From Candidatus Leptovillus affinis (lineage in GTDB: Bacteria; Chloroflexota; Anaerolineae; Promineifilales; Promineifilaceae), in NCBI GenBank assembly GCA_016705235.1, contig JADIYP010000006.1:930001-994000 (forward strand): a DNA stretch of 64,000 nt, given 5' to 3'. A model generated the notes under the pieces. That model saw nothing but the letters and a program-made list of their open reading frames with translations, did no database searches and had not been told where the DNA came from. Each line of letters opens with the position of its first letter. Position 1 is the stretch's first letter. Position numbers and translations under genes: made by a program. Of this stretch, positions 17,567 through 26,248 are shown one piece after another.

Positions 17567-17590
17567 TTTTCCATGTGTCCTGGCCTTTTC

Positions 17591-18751
17591 TTACTCCTCC
17601 GCCAGAGGATACAAGCCCAAAAATACCGTGCCAGACTTTTCCGACGATTGAAATGAAACGCTGCCATGCAAATAATTTTCGCTCAATAATTTCATGCTGT
17701 ACGTACCCAACCCGCGCCCCACCCCTTTGGTAGAAAAAGAACGTTGAAAAATCTGTAATTGAATATGCCGGGGAATATAGTTGGGGTTATACACCCAAAA
17801 ACGCGCCATGCCTTTGTACGTGTTGCAGCCGACGGTGACCGTTTGGCCAGGTTTACAAGCCTCCAGAGCATTTTTGATCATGTTGCTAATCACCCGCTTC
17901 AGCAGCCCTCTGTCGGTCACCAGTTTCAGGTCTTCTACATTGGCGTCCAGGCGGACAAATCGTTTCTCAGCCACAGGATGTCGTTGGTAGAGCGTGGTTA
18001 CTTCCTGCAAAAAACGCAGCGTCTGCACTGGCGTTGGGTCTGTTTTCAATTCGTTGTTTTCGGCGGCTACCAGTTGGCGCTGGGCTTCGATTTCATCAAT
18101 CAACTGCACCGACGCCTGATCCAAAAGCGTATCGAATTCAAATTCCGCCAGTTCGTTCAGATCGCTCGATTGACCCATCAGATCAGCCAGGCCGCGAATA
18201 GCAAATGCGGTGTTCATAATATCATGGAAAAAGACGCGTTCCAGAATATTGCGGCGTTTTTCATGGCTGATATTTTGCACGGCAAAAACGGTGTACGGCT
18301 CGTTGTTATAGGTTATCGGCGTGGCTAACACACGCAGGTCTAACGATTCTTCCTGTTGGGCAGCGTTTGTGCGGGTGACGCGGCATTCCTGGATATTTTG
18401 CTCACCTCGCTGCGCCTGCAAAATTGCCTGGACTGCGCCACAAGTGGAACAAAATTCTGATGTGCCGCAGCCGGCTTTCATTTTATGGGCGTGAATGCAG
18501 TTCAAGGCTTCACCGGGGCGCAAGCCGATGACTTCCATGGCTTTTAGCCCAACAGTTACCTGGCGAAAACGGTCGTTGGTGTATACGATTTGTCTTTGGG
18601 CGTTTAAGACGACCAGTCCATCTGGCACTGTGTTGAGAAGGTCGAAAGCGAGTGGCACGGCCGTTAGCGTTTGATGCTGTCTTTGTACCTGATCAATAGA
18701 CGCCCGATCTGGTGATGCATATTTTGTTTCGAGTTGTTCAAACAGGGTCAT
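17591..18751 (-). CDS. PAS-domain sensor histidine kinase with a cysteine cluster
   Basis: A 386-residue soluble kinase without membrane segments. Residues about 35-165 form a PAS domain containing an unusual cluster, Cys85-x-His87-x-His89, Cys95 (GCGTSEFCSTCGA), Cys101 and Cys104, which looks suited to bind a metal, an Fe-S centre or to sense redox state. The dimerisation helix has VFFHDIMNTAFAIRG with the phospho-acceptor His176. The ATPase part keeps the N box NMIKNALEA (Asn294) and the Gly-rich KGVGRGLGTYS (342-352). The ribosome site GAGGAGATCTGA precedes the start at 18751. No response regulator is adjacent, so it is an orphan kinase here. Confidence 0.85.
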   Translation of the reverse strand: MTLFEQLETKYASPDRASIDQVQRQHQTLTAVPLAFDLLNTVPDGLVVLNAQRQIVYTNDRFRQVTVGLKAMEVIGLRPGEALNCIHAHKMKAGCGTSEFCSTCGAVQAILQAQRGEQNIQECRVTRTNAAQQEESLDLRVLATPITYNNEPYTVFAVQNISHEKRRNILERVFFHDIMNTAFAIRGLADLMGQSSDLNELAEFEFDTLLDQASVQLIDEIEAQRQLVAAENNELKTDPTPVQTLRFLQEVTTLYQRHPVAEKRFVRLDANVEDLKLVTDRGLLKRVISNMIKNALEACKPGQTVTVGCNTYKGMARFWVYNPNYIPRHIQLQIFQRSFSTKGVGRGLGTYSMKLLSENYLHGSVSFQSSEKSGTVFLGLYPLAEE

Positions 18752-18858
18752 TCAGATCTCCTCGCTAGTTGGGCAGATTGGTTTTCCCAACAGGTATACT
18801 GATGCTTTTAAGTGTAGCCCATTAGCCCTAGCCTACGCAGTAGGATAAAAGTCAAAAA

Positions 18859-18884
18859 GGGTGGGAAACGGCCGTTTCCCACCC
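18859..18884. repeat. 26-bp perfect palindrome centred on ACGGCCGT
   Basis: GGGTGGGAAACGG is followed directly by its reverse complement CCGTTTCCCACCC, a perfect 26-bp palindrome around an ACGGCCGT core. It sits in the divergent gap between the histidine kinase and the small basic protein gene, preceded by AAAAA. Confidence 0.9.
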
Positions 18885-19004
18885 CTACTTTAGTCATAAT
18901 CAACAACAAACTGTCATATAAAATTAGTGACATTGCACAGATGACAACATCCGGCTTTTCGCAGTATCTTCGTGCGTAGTCTGTAAGCAATGTAAGGAGA
19001 GCAA

Positions 19005-19166
19005 ATGGCCAAGAAAGTTTTCAGTCAGGGTAAGAATCATCACAAAAGTTCCGCCAAACCATCCAAGGGGTTCAGCGGCAGCAAAAAGAATGCCGCCGGC
19101 AAACAAGCCGCAAACGCCTCATTTGGCGATAAGGTTCGTGGTTACTGGCAGCGATTGTTCAAATAA
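19005..19166 (+). CDS. Small basic protein, 53 residues
   Basis: ATG at 19005 follows a strong ribosome site TAAGGAGAGCAA and opens a 53-codon frame beginning MAKKVFSQGKNHHKSSAKPS and ending VRGYWQRLFK. It is rich in Lys, Ser, Gly and Ala with no hydrophobic segment, resembling short nucleic-acid-associated basic proteins in composition only. No family is recognised. A terminator follows within 30 bases. The ribosome site, the sharp start and the terminator argue that it is a real gene. Confidence 0.65.
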   Translation: MAKKVFSQGKNHHKSSAKPSKGFSGSKKNAAGKQAANASFGDKVRGYWQRLFK

Positions 19167-19189
19167 CCACCGGTTGAGTCCTCCTTAAT

Positions 19190-19246
19190 GATAGGACTGA
19201 TGACTTGGGAATGTTTTGCTGACCAAGCCGCCAGTCCTATTTTTTA
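19190..19246. terminator. Bidirectional terminator between the small protein and the CrtI-like gene
   Basis: AGGACTGATGACTTGG and CCAAGCCGCCAGTCCT pair as an imperfect stem and are followed by ATTTTTT. It separates two convergent genes. Confidence 0.75.
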
Positions 19247-20749
19247 TGCCACGGCCGTGGCAAACTCCTTCCCATCCGCAGCGCAAATCAACTGAATCGC
19301 ATTCCGCCCCGACATGGCGACGATAGGCACGCTGCCGCCCGGCTCCACCCACTGCCCCACCATGTAAAAATTGGCTAAATCGGGCAGCGTCTTGCTCATA
19401 CCCTTCACCATCATCATCATCGTTTTGTCGGTGAGCAGCCAGCCGCAGGTGGAGCCAAGCCAGTTGCCGGTGTACCGTTCGTAACTGAGCGGCGTGGCCA
19501 CATCCTTCATTTCGATGTCGGCGCGGATGCCGGGGTATTTGGTTTCCAGAAAATCAATGAGGATGTCGGCTACCTGAAGCTGTTCGGTGTCGTAGAGGCG
19601 ACGGCCGTAAATGCGCTGCCAATAGCCGTAATTGCTCTCCAGGGTCAGATGAATGACCGATTTGCCTGCCGGAGCCAGACTGGGGTCGAAACAAAAATGC
19701 TTCACGGTAACGGCCGTGCGCTCTTCCCCGGCAATCAACAACGGTTCATCCAGCAGGTAGGTCATCCAATGCGGCAGCGTGGACAGATCGCGGTTCACGC
19801 CCAGAGCTACCAGAATTTGCGCATGGATGGGCAAATGGCCGTCGTAGAGCTTGCGCACCCTGGCCGTTACAAATTCCTCGCCCAGCATATCAAACAATGT
19901 GCCGCGCCCATCGGCGGCTGAAATCACATAATCGGCCCGGTGAATTTCGTCGTTGTAGAGGCGTACGCCGACGGCACGGCCGTTCTCGACCAAAATTTTC
20001 TCCACCTGCGCCTTGTATCGAATCTCGCCGCCCAAGTCCAGATAACGCCGCGCGATGGCCTGCGCAAACGCCAGAGAGCCGCCCGCCGGAAAACCGGCAT
20101 TGCCCGTCGCCATAAACGCCAGCACCGACATGCCCACCATCACCGGAATATCCGCCCAGCCAAACATCAGCGGAAAGGCGCGGCGCAGCAAGGGATCCTG
20201 AAACTTGGCGGCAAATTCCCGCGCGGACGTCATGCCCCACTTGGCCAAAGGCAGGGCATACGGCACAATTTTGCGGTTAAATTCCAACCAATCGCCCGGG
20301 TCCATCAATTCGCGCGGCTTTTTTTGCATCAAGGCCATGTCGAACTGCTCGAACTGCCGGATGCCATCACAAAAATCCGTAATCAGGTCAGCGTCCGCCG
20401 GAGAGAGTTCTTTCATGTGCGCTTCCAGGCGATTGGGGTCGGCGAAGGCGGTAAAGGCACGGCCGTTCTCCGCCACAATCGTCATAAATTCGTCATGGTT
20501 GATGATTTCTCTGCCCTTTAGCGCGCCCAGCTCTTCCCAAACCTGGTAAAACGGCTGCCCCGGCGCCGAACCAAAGAGGTAATGGATGCAGCCGTCGATG
20601 GTATAGCCTTGCCGCTCCCAGGCCGTACACAGACCGCCAGGAATATCGTGCAGCTCAAAAATCTGCGAGCGATAGCCGTTCATCTGTGCATAACAACCGG
20701 CCGCCAGCCCGGCCACCCCCGCGCCAATGATGATGATTGATTTTTCCAT
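19244..20749 (-). CDS. CrtI/phytoene-desaturase-like FAD-dependent oxidoreductase
   Basis: A 501-residue flavoprotein. The N-terminus has the dinucleotide-binding fold IIIIGAGVAGLAAGC (Gly9-Gly14) and the CrtI-type GGLCTAWERQGYTID with HYLFG; the C-terminus closes with FYMVGQWVEPGGSVPIVAMSGRNA, the FAD-binding end of carotenoid desaturases, isomerases and retinol saturases. Which reaction it performs is not clear: no crtB, crtE or other carotenoid gene is nearby, and this subgroup includes many uncharacterised NAD(P)/FAD proteins. The ribosome site AAGGGAAACACCG supports the start at 20749. Confidence 0.85.
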   Translation of the reverse strand: MEKSIIIIGAGVAGLAAGCYAQMNGYRSQIFELHDIPGGLCTAWERQGYTIDGCIHYLFGSAPGQPFYQVWEELGALKGREIINHDEFMTIVAENGRAFTAFADPNRLEAHMKELSPADADLITDFCDGIRQFEQFDMALMQKKPRELMDPGDWLEFNRKIVPYALPLAKWGMTSAREFAAKFQDPLLRRAFPLMFGWADIPVMVGMSVLAFMATGNAGFPAGGSLAFAQAIARRYLDLGGEIRYKAQVEKILVENGRAVGVRLYNDEIHRADYVISAADGRGTLFDMLGEEFVTARVRKLYDGHLPIHAQILVALGVNRDLSTLPHWMTYLLDEPLLIAGEERTAVTVKHFCFDPSLAPAGKSVIHLTLESNYGYWQRIYGRRLYDTEQLQVADILIDFLETKYPGIRADIEMKDVATPLSYERYTGNWLGSTCGWLLTDKTMMMMVKGMSKTLPDLANFYMVGQWVEPGGSVPIVAMSGRNAIQLICAADGKEFATAVA

Positions 20750-20943
20750 CGGTGTTTCCCTTCCTTAATCCAGACTTCTGTAGGTCAAAGGCATTATCAC
20801 CGAAAGCCAGGCAGGGGGGAACGGCCGTTCATCACCATCCGCCGCGCCAATTGTCACGCGCTCCCTGCGCGCCTCCCCAACCCGGCCACATTACGCTAAA
20901 ATCAGCCCATGTCATGCACGCATCGTCAACGCCAACCAGCCCC

Positions 20944-21828
20944 ATGAGCCTGCTGCCCTTCACCCTCATCCTGTTGTCTACCGTCACCCATGCCTGGTGG
21001 AATTTTCTGGCCAAACAAGCCGGCCACAAAGACATCTTTCTTGGCCTCAGCAAATTCGCCGAGGTTTTTATCTTTGCCTTGCCGTTTGGGTGGATTGTGT
21101 CGCGGAATGGCTTTGCCGCGCCTGGCTACGAAGGGCGCATCTGGATGTATATTCTGGTTGCCGCCCTGCTCATTTTTGCGTACTACATTTTTCTGGCGCA
21201 GGCCTACAAACGCGCCGATTTATCCGTCGCTTACCCCATCGCCCGTTCCAGCGGCCTGTTTTTGCCCTTCCTGGCTTATGTTTTTCTGGGCGAAACGATC
21301 GACGCGGTGGGGGCAACGGCCGTCACCCTCATCGCTCTCAGCGTGCTGCTCATTCCCTTACCCTCCTTCCATCGCGCCGATATTAGCCGCATCCTGGGCC
21401 AACTGCGCCAGCCCGGCGTTCTGTTTGCCCTGCTCACGGCGCTGGTGGTGGCCGGTTACACATTGTGGGACAAAACGGCCGTCGCCCACATCAACCCGTT
21501 TGTGTATTACTACAGCTACACGGCCGTTAGCTGCCTCTTTTATCTCGTGCTGTTGAGCCGTTTTCCCCGCCCCCAAATCCGCGCCGAGTGGCAAACCCAT
21601 CGGCGAGCCATCATCGTTGTGGCCCTGCTGGATGTGCTGACCTACGTGATGGTGCTTTACGCGCTCAATCTCAGCAAAGCCACCTACGCCGGAACCCTGC
21701 GCCAATTGAGCCTGGTGGTCGCCATCTTCCTGGGCTGGCGTTTCCTCAAAGAACCCCTGCCGCCGCCCAAACTCGTCGGCGTCGCCCTGATGATTTGCGG
21801 CGCAGTACTCATCTTACTCGCCCGCTAA
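20944..21828 (+). CDS. DMT-superfamily (EamA) transporter
   Basis: A protein of about 294 residues with ten predicted membrane segments in two EamA-like halves. It starts MSLLPFTLILLSTVTHAWWN, and the family-typical end of the first half is AYPIARSSGLFLPFLAYVFLGE; the second half ends FLKEPLPPPKLVGVALMICG. Such proteins export metabolites or amino acids; the substrate cannot be read. ATG 20944 places the first membrane helix at the N-terminus; ATG 20914 would add ten polar residues. It is divergent from the CrtI-like gene, with a gap of about 190 bases. Confidence 0.82.
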   Translation: MSLLPFTLILLSTVTHAWWNFLAKQAGHKDIFLGLSKFAEVFIFALPFGWIVSRNGFAAPGYEGRIWMYILVAALLIFAYYIFLAQAYKRADLSVAYPIARSSGLFLPFLAYVFLGETIDAVGATAVTLIALSVLLIPLPSFHRADISRILGQLRQPGVLFALLTALVVAGYTLWDKTAVAHINPFVYYYSYTAVSCLFYLVLLSRFPRPQIRAEWQTHRRAIIVVALLDVLTYVMVLYALNLSKATYAGTLRQLSLVVAIFLGWRFLKEPLPPPKLVGVALMICGAVLILLAR

Positions 21829-23661
21829 CTGTCCGCAACCAGCAGCAGCGCCGCCTGGGGGTCCAGCAGCAAGATGGAGCCGCCGCCGGTATTGAGCAGC
21901 AGGTTTGCGCCAACGGCCGTTACCCACGCATCGCCCCACACCCCCGACCGTGTGCCGCCGGTAAACAGATGCGTCAGGACGGCCGTTTCCACATCCACCG
22001 CAAACACCTGACTCTCACTGGCCGATCCCACCGTGGCCTGAGCCGCCAGATACACCTGCCCGTTCGCCGCCGCCAACAGGCTCACTTCGCCCTCAATCAA
22101 ACCGGCAAAGGAGCGGTCCCAACGAACCGAACCATCCGCGTTCAGAGCAATCAGGCGGCGGTCAGCGGCATCGGCATGGGCCAGCAGCAGGCCGCCATCC
22201 GGCAGACTGATGGCCGCGCTGCGGCGCAGTTGCGCCGCAGGCAGCGCCAGAACACGTTCCGGCGATGAATCGGCAGCCAACCGGTAAAGGCCATCGGCGG
22301 CGGCCAGCCAGGCGCCATCGCCGGTGATGACCGGATAACCGCTCATCGGCGCAATTGGCTGCGGCGGATTATCGCCCGTTACAATCCATGCCGCGCCATC
22401 GCTGCCCACGGTAGCGAGAACCAGCGCGTCGTCAGCGGCAGCCCAGGCGAACGGCCGTGCCCCCACATCCATCTGCCACAACTGTGACCCATCCGCCGCC
22501 AGTCCCCACAGGCGGGTTCCGGATCCCGCCACCGCGCCGCCGCCCGGCAGCGGCCACAAATTTAGCGTCCCACTGACGCCCAAATCAATCGACCACAGAG
22601 GATCAGCGGCGGCGGTCGGCCAGCGAAACGCGCGCACTTGCCCTGGCTGCCTGCCGCCACCAGCAGATCGCCGGCCAGCAGGGCGCTGTTGACCGGTTGG
22701 CCATCCAGAACCAGGGGCTGCCAACGGCCGTCGGCCAGACCCACCGCCACCACTTGTTCGCCATCACGCAGCAACAGGGTCGTTTCGTCCGGCTGGCCAA
22801 CCGGAGATGCGCCGCTGGGGATAAACGGCCGTAACCACACCACACCCGGCGCGGCCGTCATGCGTTCATTCCAAATGGTTTGCGATGGCGGCAGCCAGCC
22901 GGCCAACGTGGGGTCTTCGGGCCAATATCCCGGCCCGGGTTGATAGGGTAAGTGGGTGCGAATTTCAAAGTGGAGGTGTGGCGGCGTGCGCGGCTGGCCG
23001 ATGTTGCCCACCGTTTCCCCGCGCCGCACACAATCGCCCGGCTCCAGAAGCACCGAGGGCGGGTCCAGGTGGCCATAAAACGAATAGAAGGAATGGCCGT
23101 CGGCAAAAATATGCTCGATGATGACCACGCCTTTGTCGCGGTTCCAGCCTTCCGGTTCGGCGTACATCACACGGCCGTTGCCGATGCTGTAAACCGGCTT
23201 GCCAAAACTGGAACCTTCGCCGGGCGCGCGCCAATCTTCGCCGGCGTGATATTTGTTATAACGGTCGCGGAACTGGGCAAAATCGCCGCCGCCCCGGCTG
23301 ATCAGCCGCGCATCGGGCGGGTCGAGGGGAAATCCAATATATCCACAATGCCGCAAGTGGCGGCGCGCTGCGGGGCAGGCAGATTGGCCAACTGCGCCGC
23401 CCTGGGATTGCCGGTGAGGACGAGAGGAACGGCCGTTGCCGTCGGCGTGGGGGTGGCGGTGGGTGGGAGTGTGGGGCTTGGCACGGCCGTGGGAGAGAGC
23501 GTGGCGGTGGCGGTGGGCGTGGGAGAAACGGCCGTTACCGACGCAGTCGGAAGCAAATCGGCCACCTGGGTTATGGCGACGGGTTGATCCGCCTGACGGC
23601 AGCCGGCGAGGACAAGCAATATAAAAAAGACGGCGGCAAACGATTTTGTTAAAGGGTCCAA
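21825..23661 (-). CDS. Lipoprotein M23 peptidase fused to a PQQ-like beta-propeller domain (two frameshifts as read)
   Basis: Three overlapping frames make one protein of about 610 residues. Residues 1-21 are a lipoprotein signal (LLVLAGC), followed by a Pro/Thr-rich linker, then an M23 (LytM) domain with HAGEDWRAPG, GNGRVMYA, YGHLDPPSVL and HLHFEIR, holding the zinc ligands of a lysostaphin-type endopeptidase. A C-terminal domain has repeated blades such as LWGLAADGSQLWQMD and RRLIALNADGSVRWDRS, typical of PQQ-like propellers. The breaks near 23337-23343 and 22640-22643 are each repaired by adding one base (restoring GIVDYIGFPLDPPD and AAGSQGQVRAFRW), so sequence error is likely. It should act on cell-wall peptides outside the membrane. 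Confidence 0.85.
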
Positions 23662-23710
23662 CTTTTGACCTCTACGGGTAGTGTGACATCATTCTTTCGA
23701 CACATGCAGC

Positions 23711-23930
23711 CAAGACCCCAAGGGTTTGATACCCAACTAATCCAAATTCCCAGGTGCAAACCCTTGGGGTCTGTAAAGGTTTCTCCACCAAGACCCCAAG
23801 GGTTTGATACCCAACTAATCCAAATTCCCAGGCGCAAACCCTTGGGGTCTGTAAAGGTTTCTCCACCAAGACCCCAAGGGTTTGATACCCAACTAATCCA
23901 AATTCCCAGGCGCAAACCCTTGGGGTCACT
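23711..23930. repeat. Tandem 78-bp repeat (2.8 copies), each unit an inverted repeat
   Basis: Units begin at 23711, 23789 and 23867 and are nearly identical. Each contains AGACCCCAAGGGTTTG, a 24-base middle (ATACCCAACTAATCCAAATT...) and CAAACCCTTGGGGTCT, so every unit can fold into a 16-bp hairpin. The units are contiguous, with GTAAAGGTTTCTCCACCA as the connector. The same arms recur singly elsewhere (44876, 45434, 49869, 54631 and 60071), making this a local expansion of a dispersed element. Because 78 is a multiple of three, spurious open frames cross it on both strands. The rest of the gap from 23662 to 24144 holds only short GC-rich direct repeats (CACGCTCGTGT at 24033-24053). Confidence 0.93.
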
Positions 23931-24144
23931 TTAGCGAATGTGGTATTTTAATCGTCGGGCGCTCCGCTCGCTATCAACGTTTACGCCTTTCTAAAGTTAA
24001 CCGGCGCTTCGCGTCGATCGCCAGGTTCCGTCACGCTCGTGTCACGCTCGTGTCACGGTGAAAGCGTATAGTCGCCCCATCAACATGGGTCATCAGCAAG
24101 ACACCGTTCATTCCACAAGTATTGTCCAAAACGGGAGTATGACG

Positions 24145-24363
24145 ATGAGTTGGTACGATGAAGACGACCCCACCATTTATAAGGTGGTGGTCAATCAAGA
24201 AAAACAGTATTCCATCTGGCCCATAAACCGAGAAAATCCATGCGGCTGGCGCGATGGCGGGAAAGAAGGTTTAAAACAAGAGTGTCTGGATTACATCATG
24301 GAAGTCTGGACCGATATGCGCCCGCCGAGTTTGCGCCAAAAGATGGAAGCACACACACAATAG
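24145..24363 (+). CDS. MbtH-like protein
   Basis: A 72-residue protein matching the MbtH family across its length: NQEKQYSIWPINRENPCGW, GLKQECLDYIMEVW and TDMRPPSLR contain the conserved Ser-x-x-Trp, Pro-x-Gly-Trp, Cys-Leu and Trp-x-Asp-Met-Arg-Pro signature. MbtH proteins bind and activate adenylation domains of non-ribosomal peptide synthetases. No synthetase is in this window, so it is an orphan here. ATG 24145 is chosen because GGGAG lies 8 bases upstream; the in-frame ATG at 24139 is too close to that site. A hairpin (AGCGCGTCAA-CGGG-TTGACGCGCT, 24375-24399) follows the stop. Confidence 0.92.
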   Translation: MSWYDEDDPTIYKVVVNQEKQYSIWPINRENPCGWRDGGKEGLKQECLDYIMEVWTDMRPPSLRQKMEAHTQ

Positions 24364-24468
24364 CTGCACACCAAAAGCGCGTCAACGGGTTGACGCGCTC
24401 CTAAGTTTCATTCGGGTTGTACCTACCGCGTTACGAAACTGAATTGAATGTTTGTTTTTGGGGAGAAA

Positions 24469-24505
24469 GGCTGGCCGTCTTAATTGAACGGCCAGCCCTT
24501 TTTTC
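24469..24505. terminator. Terminator between mbtH-like gene and the secreted repeat protein
   Basis: GGCTGGCCGT and ACGGCCAGCC form a 10-bp stem around CTTAATTGA, followed by CTTTTTTCTTTT. It lies between convergent genes. Confidence 0.88.
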
Positions 24506-24507
24506 TT

Positions 24508-25491
24508 TTAGGCGTTTGAGGAAGAAGATGTGTCGGTTGGCGTTGTGCCAGAGTTTGTGCTGTCGGACCCGGTTGTGTCTGAGCTGCTGGGGTCGCAGTT
24601 CTGTTGATCGAAGTCACCGTGTCCACCGCGCCCGCCGTGCCCGCCGCGCGGGTCACCTAATCCATCGAGGCCAAAACCACGGCCGTTCGCCAGCGCATCG
24701 GCCTGTTCCTGCGTGATGATACCATCGGCAATGGCTTGTTGTACGGCGGCGTCATAAGCAGCTTGCACGGCCGTCGTCAGGTCAGCCTGGGTTAAACCGG
24801 CGGCATCCACCAAATCCTGCACCGTGTGGGCCTGTTTGGCCGCCTGGAATTCTTCCACCGTAACACCCAGGATGTCGGCCATGATGGCATCTTCGTCAAT
24901 AGCGTCGTGCAGAGCCTGAGCGGCGGCCATCAAGTCGGCCTCTTCCTGGGTAATCGTGCCGTCGGCCACGGCCTGCGCCAAACCAGCGGCGCGGGCGGCG
25001 TCTTGAGCGGCTTCTAGCTCCGCTGTGGTGATGCCTAAGGCTTCAGCCAGATAGGTGTCCATTTCCGCGCCGCCAAACCCATGACGGCCGTCAAAACCCC
25101 TGTCGCCTCGGATACCGGCATCGCCGCTAATCAGGGCGTCGGCCTGAGCCTGGGTCAGCAGGCCATCAGCTACGGCTTGTTCGATGGCCGCCGTGCGGGC
25201 GGCGTCTTGGGCGGTTTGCAGTTCATCGGTGGTAATGCCCAGAGCCTCGGCTAACAAAGCGTCTTCATCAATGCCTAAGCCGCCGCGTCCATCAAAACCA
25301 TGCGAGCCGCCGGAACGGCCGTCGCGGCCCATAACATCGGGCACCAAGCCATCTTGCGTTGTAGTCCCGGCAACTGGCGTAGCCGTGGCGGCGCCTTCAT
25401 CGGCCGTTTGCGCATAAACGGCAAACCCGCCAAACACCACCGCCAGAGCAACCAATGCACCCAATACCATGTACGATATTCTTTTTAACAT
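24508..25491 (-). CDS. Secreted protein with internal alpha-helical repeats and Gly/Asp- and Ser/Thr-rich spacers
   Basis: A 327-residue exported protein with an N-terminal signal (MLKRISYMVLGALVALAVVF). Three related helical units follow: LLAEALGITTDELQTAQDAA...ADGLLTQAQADAL, YLAEALGITTAELEAAQDAA...ADGTITQEEADLM and IMADILGVTVEEFQAAKQAH...ADGIITQEQADAL. Units of this kind (YckD/DUF2680-like helical pairs) occur in secreted proteins of Gram-positive-type bacteria and Chloroflexota; their role is not known. Gly/Arg/Asp-rich spacers (GRDGRSGGSHGFDGRGG) separate them, and the C-terminus is a Ser/Thr-rich tail of about 30 residues. The start at 25491 follows AAGGAGATACAAA. Confidence 0.8.
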   Translation of the reverse strand: MLKRISYMVLGALVALAVVFGGFAVYAQTADEGAATATPVAGTTTQDGLVPDVMGRDGRSGGSHGFDGRGGLGIDEDALLAEALGITTDELQTAQDAARTAAIEQAVADGLLTQAQADALISGDAGIRGDRGFDGRHGFGGAEMDTYLAEALGITTAELEAAQDAARAAGLAQAVADGTITQEEADLMAAAQALHDAIDEDAIMADILGVTVEEFQAAKQAHTVQDLVDAAGLTQADLTTAVQAAYDAAVQQAIADGIITQEQADALANGRGFGLDGLGDPRGGHGGRGGHGDFDQQNCDPSSSDTTGSDSTNSGTTPTDTSSSSNA

Positions 25492-25679
25492 TTTGTATCT
25501 CCTTATACTGAAAATATTCGCGCCCTTGTGGGCGACGGCCGTTTGCGGCCTCAATGAAACATGGTTATAAGATACCGGGAAGTTATTCAGAAAATGTTAA
25601 GAGCGGATTGAGATCCTGTATAGGCCCGATGAGCAGTAGATAAGCGGGCGGGTTCACCGACCAAGCAACTAATTTGTCG

Positions 25680-25822
<143 letters not shown>

Positions 25823-25940
25823 GAGTTTCAGGACGTGCAGAGTATACGCCCCTCAGTTATAATCAAACGGGTTTGGCGAAACGGCCGTTTCTCGGCCCAT
25901 CAGCCAGATCAGCAAATCTTCTGCAAGGAATAGGCAAGAC

Positions 25941-26186
25941 ATGGGTAATTTATTGTTAATCGTGATGGGAATCGGCCTGCTTATTGCCATTCCGGCCGTC
26001 ATCATTCTGGCGATGCTCAACCGGGCCAACAGCGGCCAAAAAGCCAGCTTCGATCAATTTGTGATGAAAACCGACGTGACCGAAAAAGGCATTACCGTGC
26101 CCGCGTATTTGTTCAAAGACGCCAAAGAGGTAGAAGTTTATCAGGGCGAAGCCGGCGTGTTGATCAAAATTGTCCAGTCTAAATAA
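25941..26186 (+). CDS. Small single-pass membrane protein of unknown function
   Basis: An 81-residue protein: one membrane helix (about residues 4-26, LLLIVMGIGLLIAIPAVIIL) and a short soluble tail with alternating charged and hydrophobic residues (TVPAYLFKDAKEVEVYQG). The AAGGAATAGGCAAGAC stretch before ATG 25941 offers a ribosome site. It precedes glnS by 62 bases on the same strand. No family is recognised. Confidence 0.6.
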   Translation: MGNLLLIVMGIGLLIAIPAVIILAMLNRANSGQKASFDQFVMKTDVTEKGITVPAYLFKDAKEVEVYQGEAGVLIKIVQSK

Positions 26187-26248
26187 CCCAAGCCCTCATC
26201 CTGTCGTCTCCTAATTAAAATCTTTTAAACTCCCAACGGAGCCTGATC

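Noticed and set aside
23711..23930. CRISPR array
   Set aside because: Units are contiguous, nearly identical and 78 bp long, with no variable spacers, and there are no cas genes.
23649..23934. Open frames of about 85-89 codons crossing the 78-bp tandem repeat on both strands
   Set aside because: The unit length is a multiple of three and keeps several frames open by chance; no ribosome site or family match supports any of them.
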